A stretch of DNA of 64,000 nt from Rhodoferax lithotrophicus (GCF_019973615.1 NZ_AP024238.1:4361989-4425988), one strand, 5' to 3'. Positions 12,483 to 22,107 are shown, counted from the stretch's first letter. Translations and numbers: made by a program. Notes: generated by a model not told the origin, from the sequence alone.

Positions 12483-15400
12483 TTACGAGCGTTCCAGCTC
12501 GATATCCAGGCCCAAAGAACGGATTTCCTTGACCAGCACGTTGAACGACTCCGGCATACCCGCTTCAATGGAATGCTCACCCTTGACGATACTTTCGTAC
12601 ACCTTGGTACGGCCTTGAACGTCGTCAGATTTGACTGTGAGCATTTCCTGCAAGGTGTAGGACGCACCATAAGCCTCCAGAGCCCAAACTTCCATTTCAC
12701 CAAAACGCTGACCACCAAACTGGGCTTTACCACCCAGCGGTTGTTGTGTCACCAGGCTGTAGGGGCCCGTGGAGCGGGCGTGCATCTTGTCGTCCACCAA
12801 GTGGTGGAGTTTCAGGTAATGCATGTAGCCGACAGTGACAGGGCGCTCGAAGCGATCACCGGTGCGGCCGTCGTACAAATACGCCTGCGTACGTGTGGGG
12901 GTCAAGCCTTTTGCGGCAGCGAGCTCATCTGGATAAGCCAATTTCAGCATGGCACGGATTTCATCTTCGGAGGCGCCGTCAAACACCGGTGTGGCAAACG
13001 GCATGCCGGTAGTGAGGTTGCGCGACATCTCGAGCAACTGGTCATCACTGAGCTGTGACAAGTCTTCCTTGCGCCCTGTGGCGTTGTACACCTTATCCAG
13101 GAAGGTGCGCAACTCAGCCACCCGGCTTTCATGCTGGAGCATGTCACCAATACGCTGGCCAATACCTTTACCAGCCCAGCCCAAGTGAACCTCAAGCACC
13201 TGCCCGACGTTCATCCGCGACGGCACGCCCAGCGGGTTCAGCACGATGTCACAAGGTGTGCCATCAGCCATGTGTGGCATGTCTTCCATCGGCACAATCT
13301 TGGAGACCACGCCTTTGTTACCGTGACGGCCCGCCATCTTGTCGCCTGGCTGCAAATGGCGTTTCACAGCCACATAGACCTTGACCATTTTCAGCACGCC
13401 AGCAGGAAGATCATCACCTTGGGTAAGCTTCTTGCGTTTTTCTTCAAATGCCAAATCAAAACTGTGCCGAGTTTGCTCCAGCGAATTCTTGATGCTTTCC
13501 AGCTGTGCAGAAACATCATCCTCAGCAGGTCGAACATCGAACCAGTGGAACTTGTCAACGGCAGTCAGATACGCCTTGTCAATTTTGCTGCCTTTGGCCA
13601 ATTTTTGTGGACCCCCGTTGGCGACACGCCCCATCAGCAGCTTCTCAATCCGGTCAAATGCATCGGCTTCCACAATGCGAAGCTGGTCATTCAGGTCGAG
13701 ACGGAAGCGCTTGAGCTCATCATCAATGATCTGCTGGGCGCGACGGTCACGCTGAATGCCTTCACGGGTAAACACTTGCACATCAATCACCGTGCCTTGT
13801 GAGCCTTGGTCAACGCGCAGCGAAGTGTCCTTGACATCACTGGCCTTCTCACCAAAGATGGCGCGCAGCAGCTTTTCTTCGGGTGTCAGTGTGGTTTCAC
13901 CTTTGGGTGTCACTTTGCCCACCAAGGTGTCACCAGGTTGAACTTCAGCACCCACATAGATGATGCCGGACTCGTCCAGACGATTGAGTTGTTGCTCGCT
14001 CAGGTTGGGAATATCCCGTGTGATTTCTTCGGCACCGAGTTTGGTGTCACGCGCCATCACCACCAGTTCTTCGATATGAATCGAGGTGTAGCGGTCTTCG
14101 GCCACCACCCGTTCGCTGATCAAAATCGAGTCTTCGAAGTTGTAACCATTCCAGGTCATGAAGCCGATCAACATGTTTTGGCCCAACGCCAATTCACCCA
14201 GATCGGTCGACGCACCGTCAGCGATCACATCACCTTTGGCCAAGTGATCTCCTTTTTTGACCACCGGGCGCTGATGAATATTGGTATTCTGGTTGGAACG
14301 CTGGTATTTGATCAGGTTGTAGATGTCCACACCCACCTCACCGGCCTGTGCCTCGCTGTCATTGACGCGAATCACCACACGGCTGGCATCGACATAGTCC
14401 ACCACACCGCCACGGGTGGCAACCACCACGGTGCCGGAGTCAACGGCGGCAACTCGCTCAATCCCTGTGCCCACCATGGGTTTTTCAGGACGCAACACGG
14501 GCACCGCTTGGCGAGACATGTTCGCGCCCATCAACGCGCGGTTGGCATCGTCGTGCTCCAGGAAGGGGACCAGTGAAGCGGCCACGGAAACGATCTGTGC
14601 GGGCGACACATCCATGTATTGAATGCGGTCTGCCGTGACCATCACGGTTTCACCCGCTTCACGTGCTGAAATCAGCTCACCGGTCAATTGGCCGTCTTTG
14701 TCCAAAGCCGCATTGGCCTGGGCGATCACGTATTTACCTTCTTCAATGGCCGACAGATAGTCGATTTCCATGGTGACCTTGCCATCGATCACGCGACGGT
14801 AAGGGGTTTCAATAAAACCGTATTCGTTCAATCGAGCGTACAGTGCCAAGGAGTTGATCAAACCAATGTTCGGACCTTCGGGCGTTTCAATCGGGCAAAC
14901 ACGACCGTAATGGGTCACGTGCACGTCACGCACCTCAAAACCCGCACGCTCACGTGTCAAGCCGCCTGGGCCGAGGGCAGAAACACGACGTTTGTGCGTG
15001 ATTTCAGACAGCGGATTGGTCTGATCCATGAACTGAGACAACTGCGATGCACCAAAGAATTCCTTCAATGCGGCCGAAATCGGCTTGCTGTTGATCAAGT
15101 CATGCGGCATCAAGGGTTCTTGCTCAGCCTGACCCAGACGCTCCTTCACGGCTTTTTCAATGCGCGCCAAGCCCATGCGGTATTGGTTTTCTGCCAATTC
15201 ACCCACACAACGTACGCGGCGGTTACCCAAGTGATCAATATCATCTACTTGACCATGGCCATTACGCAAATCAACCAAAATCTTGACCACCGCCAAAATA
15301 TCTTCGTTGGTGAGCACCATCGGGCCGGTGGACTCCGGGCGGCCCATCTTGGCGTTGAACTTCATGCGGCCGACGCGCGACAGATCGTAGGTGTCAGGGT

Positions 15401-16595
15401 TATAGAACAAACGTTGGAACAGCGCTTGCACCGCATCTTCTGTGGGCGGCTCACCTGGGCGCATCATGCGGTAAATGGCGACACGTGCGGCAAATTCATC
15501 GACGGTTTCATCCGTGCGAAGTGTTTGCGAAATATAGGCCCCTTGGTCCAGCTCATTGGTGTAGATACACGCCAGGTCTTGGACACCTGATGAGCGCAGT
15601 TTCTTGAGTAAAGCTTCCGTCAGTTCTTCATTGGCTTTAGCCAAAATTTCGCCCGTATCCCCATCAACAACATTGCGTGCAACGATACGGCCAATCAAAA
15701 AGTCTTCGGGTACAGAAATGTGCGTGGTGCCAGACTGCTCCAATTCACGAGTGTGACGGGCCGTGACACGTTTTTCTTTGACAACAACAACCTTACCGCT
15801 CTTGTCGGTAATGTCAAAACGCGCAACCTCACCACGCAGGCGTTCCGCCACAAACTCCATCTGTGCACCACTGTCCATCAAACGGAAGTTGTCGTTTACA
15901 AAGAAGTTGGCCAAAATCGATTCGTTGTTCAAGCCAATGGCCTTGAGCAAAATCGTCACAGGCATCTTGCGGCGACGGTCAACCCGAAAATACAAAATAT
16001 CCTTCGGATCAAACTCAAAATCAAGCCAAGAACCACGATAAGGAATGATGCGAGCTGAAAACAGCAGCTTTCCAGAGCTGTGTGTCTTTCCCTTGTCGTG
16101 TTCAAAAAATACACCGGGTGAACGATGTAACTGGGACACGATTACACGCTCGGTCCCGTTGATAACGAAAGAGCCTTTTTCAGTCATCAAGGGAACTTCG
16201 CCCATGTAGACCTCTTGCTCCTTAACCTCTTTGACAACTTTGTTTTGGGTCGTGGAAGACTCACGGTCATAAATGATCAATTGCACTTTGGCGCGAACAG
16301 CCGAAGCAAACGTTAACCCACGGGTCTGACACTCACGCACATCAAATGCAGGTTTGGCCAAGTTGTACTCAAGATACTTCATCTCCACAAAGCCATTGTG
16401 CGAAACAATCGGAAAAGCCGCATCAAAAGCCGCTTGCAGACCTTCGTCGGTTCGCTTCTTGGGTGACACTTCTGCCTGAAGAAAAGCCGTGTAAGCATCT
16501 TTTTGCATTTGCAACAGGTAGGGAATCTCCAGCACGCTGTCGCGCGTACCAAAATTTTTACGAATCCGCTTGCGTTCGGTGTATGTGTAAGCCAT
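12483..16595 (-). CDS. rpoB: RNA polymerase beta subunit
   Basis: The 1370-residue beta subunit beginning MAYTYTERKRIRKNFG. I take the ATG at 16595, which has a GGAG seven bases upstream. A TTG at 16610 would add five residues that the family lacks. The rifampicin-binding region is visible (FFGASQLSQFMDQTNPLSE and THKRRVSALGPGG) and carries the wild-type pattern. The C-terminal GEMEVWALEAYGA motif is present. It is co-directional with rplL and rpoC. Confidence 0.99.
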   Translation of the reverse strand: MAYTYTERKRIRKNFGTRDSVLEIPYLLQMQKDAYTAFLQAEVSPKKRTDEGLQAAFDAAFPIVSHNGFVEMKYLEYNLAKPAFDVRECQTRGLTFASAVRAKVQLIIYDRESSTTQNKVVKEVKEQEVYMGEVPLMTEKGSFVINGTERVIVSQLHRSPGVFFEHDKGKTHSSGKLLFSARIIPYRGSWLDFEFDPKDILYFRVDRRRKMPVTILLKAIGLNNESILANFFVNDNFRLMDSGAQMEFVAERLRGEVARFDITDKSGKVVVVKEKRVTARHTRELEQSGTTHISVPEDFLIGRIVARNVVDGDTGEILAKANEELTEALLKKLRSSGVQDLACIYTNELDQGAYISQTLRTDETVDEFAARVAIYRMMRPGEPPTEDAVQALFQRLFYNPDTYDLSRVGRMKFNAKMGRPESTGPMVLTNEDILAVVKILVDLRNGHGQVDDIDHLGNRRVRCVGELAENQYRMGLARIEKAVKERLGQAEQEPLMPHDLINSKPISAALKEFFGASQLSQFMDQTNPLSEITHKRRVSALGPGGLTRERAGFEVRDVHVTHYGRVCPIETPEGPNIGLINSLALYARLNEYGFIETPYRRVIDGKVTMEIDYLSAIEEGKYVIAQANAALDKDGQLTGELISAREAGETVMVTADRIQYMDVSPAQIVSVAASLVPFLEHDDANRALMGANMSRQAVPVLRPEKPMVGTGIERVAAVDSGTVVVATRGGVVDYVDASRVVIRVNDSEAQAGEVGVDIYNLIKYQRSNQNTNIHQRPVVKKGDHLAKGDVIADGASTDLGELALGQNMLIGFMTWNGYNFEDSILISERVVAEDRYTSIHIEELVVMARDTKLGAEEITRDIPNLSEQQLNRLDESGIIYVGAEVQPGDTLVGKVTPKGETTLTPEEKLLRAIFGEKASDVKDTSLRVDQGSQGTVIDVQVFTREGIQRDRRAQQIIDDELKRFRLDLNDQLRIVEADAFDRIEKLLMGRVANGGPQKLAKGSKIDKAYLTAVDKFHWFDVRPAEDDVSAQLESIKNSLEQTRHSFDLAFEEKRKKLTQGDDLPAGVLKMVKVYVAVKRHLQPGDKMAGRHGNKGVVSKIVPMEDMPHMADGTPCDIVLNPLGVPSRMNVGQVLEVHLGWAGKGIGQRIGDMLQHESRVAELRTFLDKVYNATGRKEDLSQLSDDQLLEMSRNLTTGMPFATPVFDGASEDEIRAMLKLAYPDELAAAKGLTPTRTQAYLYDGRTGDRFERPVTVGYMHYLKLHHLVDDKMHARSTGPYSLVTQQPLGGKAQFGGQRFGEMEVWALEAYGASYTLQEMLTVKSDDVQGRTKVYESIVKGEHSIEAGMPESFNVLVKEIRSLGLDIELERS

Positions 16596-16737
16596 GAGAT
16601 CTCCGGGCAACTAGGGGAACTTGTTGAAGTCCTGGACGACTTTAAATCTTGGTGATTGGCCTCTACCAATCATTGGCGGACAGCTGCACATTGCATGCAG
16701 CCCGAACCAAGGCATCTTCTTCTGTCGGGGTTAGAAG

Positions 16738-16774
16738 ACACTGAAAAACAGTTGACATAACAATTTTTCAGTGT
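16738..16774 (-). promoter_or_regulatory. Hairpin between rplL and rpoB (attenuator or processing site)
   Basis: A perfect 11-bp inverted repeat (ACACTGAAAAA / TTTTTCAGTGT) with a 15-base loop lies in the rplL-rpoB gap. In E. coli this gap holds an attenuator and an RNase III site that lower rpoBC expression relative to the ribosomal genes. The same role here is inference from position. Confidence 0.55.
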
Positions 16775-16793
16775 GCTCTCAAGAAACAGCAAA

Positions 16794-16822
16794 GGCTGGA
16801 GGCCTGTGACAGCACTCCAGCC
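16794..16822 (-). terminator. Partial terminator-like hairpin just after rplL
   Basis: An 8-bp stem (GGCTGGAG / CTCCAGCC) with a 13-base loop starts 16 bases after the rplL stop. No continuous T-run follows, which suits an attenuator more than a full terminator. Confidence 0.5.
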
Positions 16823-16837
16823 CACGAATAAACTCAA

Positions 16838-17212
16838 TTACTTGAGTTCAGCCTTAGCACCGGCATCAACCAGTTTCTTCAAAGCGGCCTCAGCATCCGC
16901 TTTGGACACGCCTTCTTTGACGTTCTTCGGTGCGCCATCGACCATATCTTTAGCTTCTTTCAAGCCCAGACCGGTGATTTCGCGAACAGCCTTAATGACG
17001 GACACTTTTTGTGCGCCAGCATCAAGCAGAACGACATTGAACTCGGTCTTCTCTTCTGCCACCGCTGCAGCTGCACCACCGCCAGCTGCAGGAGCAGCCA
17101 TAGCAGCTGCGCTCACACCAAATTTCTCTTCGATGGCTTTCACCAAGTCGTTGAGTTCCATGACCGTCATGCTGTCGAGCGCGGTCAAAAATGCGTCTTT
17201 ATCGAATGCCAT
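16838..17212 (-). CDS. rplL: Ribosomal protein L7/L12
   Basis: A 124-residue ribosomal stalk protein. The N-terminal dimerisation region (MAFDKDAFLTALDSM) is followed by the Ala/Gly hinge (AAMAAPAAGGGAAAA). The C-terminal domain that contacts translation factors has the typical KVSVIKAVREITGLGLKEAKDMVDG. It lies 42 bases after rplJ, the usual order. Confidence 0.99.
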   Translation of the reverse strand: MAFDKDAFLTALDSMTVMELNDLVKAIEEKFGVSAAAMAAPAAGGGAAAAVAEEKTEFNVVLLDAGAQKVSVIKAVREITGLGLKEAKDMVDGAPKNVKEGVSKADAEAALKKLVDAGAKAELK

Positions 17213-17254
17213 TTTGATTTCCTAACAATTTTGGTTATGTCTTGCTGCAAGCGT

Positions 17255-17776
17255 TCAAGCTGCAACTGCTTCGGCAGAAACTTCTGCACCAGCGCCTTTT
17301 TTCTCTGCAATCGCGGCCAACACCCGGGCTGTGCGCGAAATAGGGGATTGCATCAAGCCCAGCAACTGAGCCAGCAACACTTCCTTGGAAGGAATGCTTG
17401 CCAGTTGTTTTACGCCCTCTACATCCAAAACTTTTCCACCGTATGCACCTGCGCGAATGACCAACTTGGCATTGGACTTGGCGAACTCTGCTACCACTTT
17501 CGCGGCAGCAACTGCATCTTCAGAAAAGCCATAGATCAGCGGACCGGTCATCTGGTCAGACACTACCTCAAAGCCTGTTCCTGCCACAGCCCGGCGTGCC
17601 AAGGTGTTTTTCAACACACTTAAACTCACTCCGTTGCTGCGCGCATTCGAGCGCAATTTGGTCATGTCAGCGACCGTGATGCCACGGTATTCCGCTATCA
17701 CGAGCGTTTGAGCTTTAGCGGCGAGGCCAGTCACATCACTGATGACCGCTTCTTTCTCACTGCGATTTAAACTCAA
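17255..17776 (-). CDS. rplJ: Ribosomal protein L10
   Basis: A 173-residue base of the L7/L12 stalk, beginning MSLNRSEKEAVISDV. The start codon is TTG at 17776, supported by a strong AAGGAG upstream. The N-terminal rRNA-binding domain and the alpha-helical tail for L7/L12 dimers are of normal length. Upstream lies a long leader expected to bind the L10-L7/L12 complex for autogenous control. Confidence 0.97.
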   Translation of the reverse strand: MSLNRSEKEAVISDVTGLAAKAQTLVIAEYRGITVADMTKLRSNARSNGVSLSVLKNTLARRAVAGTGFEVVSDQMTGPLIYGFSEDAVAAAKVVAEFAKSNAKLVIRAGAYGGKVLDVEGVKQLASIPSKEVLLAQLLGLMQSPISRTARVLAAIAEKKGAGAEVSAEAVAA

Positions 17777-17975
17777 GGTCTACTCCTTCAAAATGTGTTC
17801 GTTTGCAACATCTTTCCGCTGCATAGAACACGCCACATTGCAGCGACCAACTGATTCGGAACTTTTCAATTCTTTGGCAGTGGGATCGCCATCTGCGTTG
17901 GCTCTTGCGGATTAAGTACTTGGCTTTGCCTCGTACACCAACGGTCTTGGATGACCTGAAAATGTTATTTAACAC
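17777..17975 (-). promoter_or_regulatory. Candidate L10 leader (autoregulatory mRNA element)
   Basis: The 259-base rplA-rplJ gap holds no credible gene. On the minus strand it contains the stretch CCAAGACCGTTGGTG (17950-17936), which resembles the conserved kink-turn part of L10 leaders. The position is exactly that of the known L10 autoregulatory leader. A covariance-model search would settle it. Confidence 0.55.
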
Positions 17976-18035
17976 ATTCAGCCCACCACATCAGGCCTCC
18001 CTTTAGGAAAGCCCGACTTTTGCGAAACGCCTGCT

Positions 18036-18731
18036 TTATGCAGCAACCGTTTGCAGATCTACGCGAACACCCACACCCATGGTGCTTGAAACAGCCACTT
18101 TGCGAAGGTACAAACCTTTGCTGGTTGCAGGCTTGGCCTTAGCCAAAGCATCCACCAAGGCTGCCAGATTGCCTTGCAGCTTGTCGTTATCAAATGAGCG
18201 ACGACCAATCGTGGAATGCACAATACCTGCTTTGTCCACACGAAACTGCACTTGACCAGCCTTGGCATTACGTACAGCGCCAGCTACATCCGGAGTCACC
18301 GTGCCAACTTTAGGGTTAGGCATCAAGCCGCGTGGGCCAAGAATCTGACCCAAAGTACCCACAACGCGCATGGCATCGGGGGCCGCAATGACCACATCAA
18401 ACGGCATATTGCCCGCTTTGACCATAGCAGCCAGATCATCCATGCCGACGATATCAGCACCAGCTGCTTTAGCTTCTTCAGCTTTAGCACCCTGGGCAAA
18501 AACAGCCACACGTTTAGTTTTGCCAGTGCCATTCGGCAGCACGACCGCACCACGCACCACTTGATCAGATTTTTTAGCATCCACACCAAGCTGAATGGCC
18601 ACGTCAATGGACTCATCAAACTTAGCGCTAGCGAATTCCTTCACCAAACCCAAAGCATCTGTAACAGCGTACAACTTACCGCTATCAATCTTGCCTTGTT
18701 GGGCTTTTTGTTTTTTTGTTAAGCGCGCCAT
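18036..18731 (-). CDS. rplA: Ribosomal protein L1
   Basis: A 231-residue 50S protein of the mobile L1 stalk and translational repressor of the rplKA mRNA in known bacteria. It begins MARLTKKQKAQQGKID and has the L1 signature around GPRGLMPNPKVGTVTPDV. It follows rplK with no gap, the two stops and starts being adjacent at 18731/18732. Confidence 0.98.
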   Translation of the reverse strand: MARLTKKQKAQQGKIDSGKLYAVTDALGLVKEFASAKFDESIDVAIQLGVDAKKSDQVVRGAVVLPNGTGKTKRVAVFAQGAKAEEAKAAGADIVGMDDLAAMVKAGNMPFDVVIAAPDAMRVVGTLGQILGPRGLMPNPKVGTVTPDVAGAVRNAKAGQVQFRVDKAGIVHSTIGRRSFDNDKLQGNLAALVDALAKAKPATSKGLYLRKVAVSSTMGVGVRVDLQTVAA

Positions 18732-19163
18732 TTACACACCCTCCACATTCACGCCCATTGAACGGGCAGAGCCAGCAATGGTACGAACAGCCGCATCCAA
18801 ATCAGCAGCAGTCAAATCTTTCATCTTGGTCTTGGCGATTTCTTCGAGCTGAGCACGCGTGATCTTGCCAACCTTTGTCTTTAAAGGATTTGCCGAACCT
18901 TTGTCGATCTTGACTGCTTTTTTAATCAGGATGGATGAGGGTGGCGACTTGATGACAAAGGTGAAACTTTTGTCAGCAAATGCGGTAATCACCACTGGCA
19001 GCGGCAGACCTGGCTCAATACCCTGGGTCTGCGCATTAAATGCCTTGCAGAATTCCATGATATTCAAACCACGCTGACCCAAAGCTGGGCCAATGGGGGG
19101 GGATGGATTAGCTTTACCAGCTGGCACTTGCAGCTTGACAAAACCGACGATTTTTTTCGCCAT
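18732..19163 (-). CDS. rplK: Ribosomal protein L11
   Basis: A 143-residue 50S protein of the GTPase-associated centre. It begins MAKKIVGFVKLQVPAGKANP and has the SPPIGPALGQRGLNIMEFCKAFN core typical of L11, with a C-terminal RNA-binding domain ending RSMGVNVEG. It is the first gene of the L11-L1 pair and lies downstream of nusG. Confidence 0.99.
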   Translation of the reverse strand: MAKKIVGFVKLQVPAGKANPSPPIGPALGQRGLNIMEFCKAFNAQTQGIEPGLPLPVVITAFADKSFTFVIKSPPSSILIKKAVKIDKGSANPLKTKVGKITRAQLEEIAKTKMKDLTAADLDAAVRTIAGSARSMGVNVEGV

Positions 19164-19246
19164 GTTTAACTCCTAGCGGGTTTTAACGCCTTGATATGCA
19201 AAACGCATAATGCAGGCTCCCCGTTGTTAACGACTCACTTGTTACA

Positions 19247-19271
19247 TTTGCACCGAGTCGGAAGGTGCAAA
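19247..19271 (-). promoter_or_regulatory. Hairpin in the nusG-rplK gap
   Basis: A perfect 8-bp inverted repeat (TTTGCACC / GGTGCAAA) with a 9-base loop lies in the 164-base gap after nusG. It could be a terminator remnant, a processing site or part of the rplK leader where L1 acts. No T-run follows. Confidence 0.4.
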
Positions 19272-19327
19272 CTCAAAAACAGTACTTTGCGTTTTTCGAA
19301 TTTAGCCGATCAGGCAACAGCACTCAT

Positions 19328-19936
19328 TCAGGTTTTCTCTACCTGAGCAAACTCCAACTCAACCGGCGTAGAACGACCAAAGATCGTTACCGCCACTCGC
19401 ACTTTGCTTTTTTCGTAATTAACTTCTTCAACTGAACCATTGAAATCGGCAAACGGGCCTTCTTTGACACGCACCATCTCACCCACCACAAACTCAATCT
19501 TGTGCCGGGGCTTATCTGTTCCCTCCTGCATCTGACTGACAATTTTCATGACTTCAGATTCAGAAATGGGAGATGGACGGGTCTTACCACCACCAACGAA
19601 CCCAGTGACCTTATTGGTATGCTTGACCAAATGCCAAGTGTCATCATCCATGACCATTTCAACCAAAACATACCCAGGAAAAAACTTGCGCTCTGTTGTT
19701 TTTTTCTGGCCATTCTTGATTTCAACCACTTCTTCCATGGGCACCAAAATACGACCAAACTTCGACTGCATTCCTGAACGCGTGATGCGCTCCAGGATAT
19801 TCCGCTCTACAGCCTTTTCCATACCAGAATAAGCATGAACAACATACCAACGCAAATCTGGGTTTGTCGCTGGCGCTGCCAACGTTTGCGCAGCTGTCAA
19901 AGGAGCCGCCAATTCGGTTGACACAATTTCGTTCAT
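19328..19936 (-). CDS. nusG: Transcription termination/antitermination factor NusG
   Basis: A 202-residue factor linking RNA polymerase to Rho or to ribosomes. The N-terminal NGN domain includes RWYVVHAYSGMEKAVERNI and FPGYVLVEMVMDDDTWHLV. The C-terminal KOW domain includes VGEMVRVKEGPFADFNGSVEEV. I place the start at the ATG at 19936, which shares a base with the secE stop (TAATG). The longer open frame to 19975 only overlaps secE. The N-terminal extension before RWYVV is about 25 residues, common in Burkholderiales. Confidence 0.97.
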   Translation of the reverse strand: MNEIVSTELAAPLTAAQTLAAPATNPDLRWYVVHAYSGMEKAVERNILERITRSGMQSKFGRILVPMEEVVEIKNGQKKTTERKFFPGYVLVEMVMDDDTWHLVKHTNKVTGFVGGGKTRPSPISESEVMKIVSQMQEGTDKPRHKIEFVVGEMVRVKEGPFADFNGSVEEVNYEKSKVRVAVTIFGRSTPVELEFAQVEKT

Positions 19937-20319
19937 TATTTTCTCCACCCTAGAATCAGATCGTAAAAGACCCATTCAAGTGTTTTGTCAGTCAACCACA
20001 AGAACAAAGCCATGATTAACACAAACCCAAACACATAGGCTGTCATCTGAATCGCCTCTTTGCGTGCAGGCCAGACTACTTTTTTGACTTCCTTGACTGA
20101 ATCCCGACCAAAAGCTACCAGCGATTTGCCCGACTCAGACAATAAGAAAACAACCACTGCCGCAGCGAGACCCACAAGCAGACCCAACCATTGAAACAAC
20201 GACCCCTGCTTGGCCAATGCGTAATACGCAACGAGAGAGACAATGACCAGACCTGCAGCGCCAAATAACTTGACTTTATCTGCAGTTGTATTGACAGTTT
20301 GAACTTGTGTGGTGGCCAT
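19936..20319 (-). CDS. secE: Preprotein translocase subunit SecE
   Basis: A 127-residue inner-membrane subunit of the SecYEG channel. There are three hydrophobic segments (about residues 15-35, 43-60 and 95-118), the three-helix form known from E. coli, and the conserved VKKVVWPARKEAIQMT just before the last helix. Its stop overlaps the nusG start. Confidence 0.97.
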   Translation of the reverse strand: MATTQVQTVNTTADKVKLFGAAGLVIVSLVAYYALAKQGSLFQWLGLLVGLAAAVVVFLLSESGKSLVAFGRDSVKEVKKVVWPARKEAIQMTAYVFGFVLIMALFLWLTDKTLEWVFYDLILGWRK

Positions 20320-20380
20320 TATTGACTTGACTTGCGCCTAAGAGATACCTATAGATTGATTGCGACTTTCAGACGCATAA

Positions 20381-20402
20381 GCCCACTATTTTCATAGCGG
20401 GC
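20381..20402. promoter_or_regulatory. Hairpin between tRNA-Trp and secE
   Basis: A 9-bp stem with one G-T pair (GCCCACTAT / ATAGCGGGC) and a 4-base loop. It may separate tRNA-Trp processing from the secE mRNA. No T-run follows on the minus strand. Confidence 0.35.
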
Positions 20403-20427
20403 CTTTTCACCTGCCTACATTAACAGG

Positions 20428-20503
20428 TGGCAGGGGCAGTAGGAATCGAACCTACAACCTTCGGTTTTGGAGACCGACGCTCTGCCAATTGAGCTATGCC
20501 CCT
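20428..20503 (-). tRNA. tRNA-Trp (CCA)
   Basis: 76-base cloverleaf. The acceptor AGGGGCA pairs with TGCCCCT, the anticodon is CCA, the discriminator is G and CCA is encoded. It begins only ten bases after the tuf stop, so it is almost certainly cut from the tuf transcript. Confidence 0.97.
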
Positions 20504-20513
20504 GTATATTTAC

Positions 20514-21703
20514 TTAAGCAATCACCTTAGCAACCACACCCGCACCCACGGTACGGCCACCTTCGCGAATTGCGAAGCGCAGACCTTCTTCCATGGCGAT
20601 TGGGGCAATCAGCTTCACCGTGATGGAGACGTTGTCACCAGGCATCACCATTTCTTTGCCTTCTGGCAACTCAATAGCACCGGTCACATCGGTGGTACGG
20701 AAGTAGAACTGAGGACGGTAGTTGTTGAAGAATGGCGTGTGACGGCCGCCTTCGTCTTTGGACAAGACGTAGATTTCGCCGGTGAAGTGGGTGTGCGGCT
20801 TGATCGAGCCTGGTTTGCACAGCACTTGACCACGTTGCACGTCTTCGCGTTTGGTGCCGCGCAGCAAGATACCTACGTTGTCGCCTGCCTGACCTTGGTC
20901 GAGCAGTTTGCGGAACATTTCCACGCCAGTGCAGGTGGTTTTTTGGGTGTCATGAATGCCGACGATTTCGATTTCTTCGCCAACTTTGATGATGCCGCGT
21001 TCAACACGGCCAGTCACCACGGTGCCGCGACCAGAAATGGAGAACACATCTTCAACAGGCATCAGGAAAGCACCGTCCACTGCACGTTCTGGCAGAGGGA
21101 TGTAGCTGTCGAGTGCATCAGCGAGCTTCATGATGGAGCCTTCGCCGAGTTCGCCTTTATCGCCTTCCATGGCGAGTTTGGCAGAACCATGGATGATGGG
21201 GTGTCGTCGCCTGGGAAGTCATACTTGTCCAGGAGTTCGCGCACTTCCATTTCAACGAGTTCGAGCAGTTCTGCATCGTCCACCATGTCACATTTGTTCA
21301 AGTAGACGATGATATAGGGCACGCCCACTTGGCGAGCCAAGAGGATGTGCTCACGGGTTTGAGGCATGGGGCCGTCAGCCGCCGAGCAGACCAGAATGGC
21401 ACCGTCCATTTGAGCCGCACCAGTGATCATGTTTTTCACATAGTCAGCGTGGCCTGGGCAGTCCACGTGGGCGTAGTGGCGGTTGGCCGTTTCGTATTCC
21501 ACGTGAGCAGTATTGATGGTGATGCCGCGTGCTTTTTCTTCAGGCGCTGCGTCGATTTGGTCGTAGGCTTTAGCCGAGCCACCAAACTTGGCTGCCAGCA
21601 CAGTGGTGATGGCGGCTGTCAGGGTGGTTTTACCATGGTCAACGTGACCAATGGTGCCCACGTTCACGTGGGGCTTGGTTCGTGTGAATTTTTCTTTTCC
21701 CAT
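20514..21703 (-). CDS. tuf: Elongation factor Tu (one-base frameshift in this sequence)
   Basis: EF-Tu delivers aminoacyl-tRNA to the ribosome. The N-terminal part shows GHVDHGKTTLTAAIT, DCPGHADY and LNKCDMVDD, all intact. The frame breaks after YDFPGDDTP: the + strand has GGGG at 21198-21201 where five G are needed to continue into IIHGSAKLAMEGDKGE. Adding one base restores exactly 396 residues, the normal length. After the break, domains 2 and 3 are intact to the end (MEGDKGELGEGSIMK onward). Either this is a sequencing homopolymer error or this copy is a recent pseudogene. Betaproteobacteria usually carry a second tuf in the str operon, outside this window. Confidence 0.95.
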
Positions 21704-21785
21704 TTTCAGACTCCGAGAATTAAAAGACGGTCAAATAAAAAAGGCCATCAACCCGCATCTACCAAGCTGACACCCAACACCAATA

Positions 21786-21860
21786 TGGTGCCCATTCCGG
21801 GAATCGGACCCGGGACCTCTCCCTTACCAAGGGAGTGCTCTGCCACTGAGCCAAATGGGC
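21786..21860 (-). tRNA. tRNA-Thr (GGT)
   Basis: 75-base cloverleaf. The acceptor GCCCATT pairs with AATGGGC, the anticodon loop TTGGTAA gives GGT and CCA is encoded. It lies 82 bases upstream of tuf. Confidence 0.97.
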
Positions 21861-21880
21861 AATTTCCATGAATGAAACGC

Positions 21881-21954
21881 TGGAGCGGGAGACGGGAATC
21901 GAACCCGCGTCATTAGCTTGGAAGGCTAGGGTTCTACCATTGAACTACTCCCGC
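21881..21954 (-). tRNA. tRNA-Gly (TCC)
   Basis: 74-base cloverleaf. The acceptor GCGGGAG pairs with CTCCCGC, the anticodon loop CTTCCAA gives TCC and CCA is encoded. Confidence 0.97.
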
Positions 21955-22021
21955 CTTGAAGCTGAAATCGTCAACTTTTTAGCGCCTACGCTTCGCCTCA
22001 GCGTCACATTCAACAATTCAT

Positions 22022-22107
22022 TGGTGGAGAGGGCTGGATTCGAACCAGCGTACTCGTAAGAGGGCAGATTTACAGTCTGCTGCCATTAACCACTCGGCCA
22101 CCTCTCC
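22022..22107 (-). tRNA. tRNA-Tyr (GTA)
   Basis: 86-base tRNA with a long variable arm, as required for tRNA-Tyr. The anticodon is GTA in CTGTAAA, the acceptor is GGAGAGG and CCA is encoded. It is the first gene of the tRNA-tuf transcript. Confidence 0.97.

Noticed and set aside
13131..13802. Long plus-strand frames opposite rpoB
   Set aside because: Antisense shadows of rpoB with composition set by its codon bias.
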